From assembly GCA_950295325.1 (NCBI GenBank), contig OX485806.1, positions 37,512,001 through 37,572,000 of the forward strand: a stretch of 60,000 nt of DNA, given 5' to 3'. The stretch comes from Polytrichum commune (Eukaryota; Streptophyta; Polytrichopsida; Polytrichales; Polytrichaceae). How positions within the stretch are numbered: the first letter of the stretch is position 1; each line of letters starts with the position of its first letter. A program made the translations under genes and the position numbers. Positions 58,491-60,000 of the stretch are shown here, piece by piece. A model generated the notes under the pieces. It saw nothing but the letters and a program-made list of their open reading frames with translations, did not search any database and had not been told where the DNA came from.

Positions 58491-59650
58491 TGATTTCTAG
58501 TACAGCCTACCACCTTGGGGGACATATAGGTGTTGGTCGGCTTGTCCACGTGCCAATCAAAGCGTTCACCTTCGACATGAGACAGTAGTTGTTGGGGGCT
58601 CTCTAATTCTTGGATTACATGTTTCGGGATTCATATAGATTTAGACCAACTCAAAAATAAAACAACAACATATTTCATGCCGGTGGCAACATCGGAGTCT
58701 TCTTTCTTTCTTTCTCATTCCTTGTGATAGATTTGAACATTTTAAATATACAATGTTGCAATTACTATCACTCTACCAAAAGTGAATTATCCATGGCAAT
58801 ATTTCATTACAGAATATTCGGATACAAAAGAACCGCAAAAGTGGATGAACTGAAAGTAAGTTGGACTGACAATATTTGTAAACTTGTTCATAAGAAGTAT
58901 CATTAGAAAGTTACCCAATGACATAAAATACCACGTGATATTGCAATTCAAAGCGAGATGAATGATGCTCATCTACTTTGCCACTCAGGTCGACTTAGGC
59001 CTCTTCCCTTTTGCCGATCTCGGTGTTTACGAACTCTCATCCATTTCTTCCCCTCATCTGTTGAGTCTCTTTGTGACGTAAGGTGGATGATATGCATTCA
59101 TCCGTCTCTGTTAGTTAGCTCTGGATGATGTGCGTTTGTCTTGTAGACCGTCTTTTCGCTTATCTAACTGCAGGGCACTACGCATTCATCTAGAAGACTC
59201 AATCCTTGTTCACCTTTTTACTCTTGCTTATGTATAAGCTGAAAGTAAGTTCATCTGTACTAAGAATTTGAAGATGGATTTAATTATAGATTGGGATCTT
59301 GCTGTAAACTTTTCAAAGTTCCTTTTTCACTTCTTACCCAAGTTAGCTTTTCAAGTGCTTCATCGCTGTAACTCAACTTATATGTGGGTGAATGACAATT
59401 CACTAGAGTACTGCGTGGGAGGGGCTAGGCTTTTTCTCGTGGCCGGAACCATCTTCCGGTTGCACACGGAAAGCACCGCCCCTCCATGTATAATAGATGG
59501 CAAGTATATTCGTCTTTTTTGTGGGTTCAGGGTGTTACTAATATTCTAGAGCTAAATTCGTCCTAACGTTGTCACGGTTCAAGTTCGGGGAAATAATCTA
59601 TATGTAAGGGTCACTTTATACAAGTTGGGGGCGGATTGAGGGCCAGTCCG

Positions 59651-60000
59651 AACTCTCATAATTTGGGTCAATAAGATCGCTTAGTTTCATCAAATCTAGC
59701 CCAAGGGCTTTATACTAGGGGGCAGCCCAAACACTCACTCATCCCATGTGGCGTCCTAGGTGGCACAATTTTGGCGCCAAACCAACAGGCTGGCTTGAAG
59801 AAATCGGGACAAACTTTTCCTCAGCCCAAACTCTCAACATGGGCCGGATTGGGCTCACCTATTGGATTGGACTCATCTCTTTCATCAATCTTTAGAAGGT
59901 AAATTCTTCTCCTCTCCCCTCCAGCTTCCTCTCCGTTGAGTCTTGGTGCACTTGGTGAAGAGTCCTACTTATCATGAGAGTCGCTGCAATGCTTGTCCTT
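59651..60000. other. Right edge, no gene seen
   Basis: No feature is supported in the last 350 bases beyond short repeated CCAAACTCTC-type words. Confidence 0.4.

Larger units (their letters stand above)
55870..59650. repeat. Right arm of the large inverted segmental duplication
   Basis: Matches 18240-24300 in reverse complement, with blocks as described for that arm. This arm lacks both the LTR-like element and the 521-bp TIR element, so it preserves the pre-insertion state at both sites. Confidence 0.75.

Overview
This is a plant nuclear window, almost certainly from a land plant. Evidence: an ectodomain of the GUB_WAK (wall-associated kinase) type at 12.2-12.9 kb, a consensus GT splice donor, plant-style PIF/Harbinger, hAT and Mutator-like inverted-repeat elements, and very sparse genes in AT-rich repetitive DNA. 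I cannot name the species. The LINE type and the unfamiliar gene family make a non-flowering lineage (bryophyte, lycophyte, fern) or a large-genome plant plausible, but that is inference.

Genes. Three near full-length, intron-free copies of one secretory multipass membrane protein family lie at 1025-2455 (-), 22311-23735 (+) and 56305-57714 (-). There are truncated pieces at about 62-290 (-) and 17182-17355 (+). The copies at 22 and 57 kb sit in a large inverted segmental duplication (about 18.24-24.3 kb against 55.87-59.65 kb). The only other recognisable host gene is the GUB_WAK-type protein at 12155-12940 (-). Degraded coding sequence is seen at 8059-9076 (unrecognised) and 52891-53691 (an FCP1/NIF-like HAD phosphatase relic).

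Mobile DNA dominates. From left to right: a TTTACACTACGG-ended element (2.87-4.40 kb), a PIF/Harbinger MITE with TTA target duplication (6102-6496), a 1275-bp foldback element with 9-bp target duplication (9484-10758), a hAT-like MITE with 8-bp target duplication (14892-15389), two TGCCCCC-ended elements (15538-16406, 18523-19043), and two copies of a TG...CA element with 5-bp target duplications that look like solo LTRs (19905-21599, 31511-33344). A giant LINE fills about 26.1-41.0 kb. A 257-bp MITE (41728-41984) is followed by a 9.8-kb element with the same ends (44194-54027), built around two inverted arrays of a 22-bp palindrome.

The most interesting object is the LINE. Its broken ORF2 encodes, in order, two copies of a module ending in a 2A-like GDIQxNPGP motif, an APE-type endonuclease, a reverse transcriptase, an RNase H, a CCHC-like finger and a C-terminal restriction-like endonuclease (KPD...EFTY). 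Two endonucleases plus RNase H is the architecture described for the Dualen (RandI) clade of green algae. ORF1 carries RRM-like folds. Stops, frameshifts, a mutated RT active site (YTND) and an LTR insertion show this copy is dead. Relics of the same restriction-like endonuclease domain occur at 7.64-7.82 kb and 41.14-41.34 kb, so the family has been active repeatedly here.
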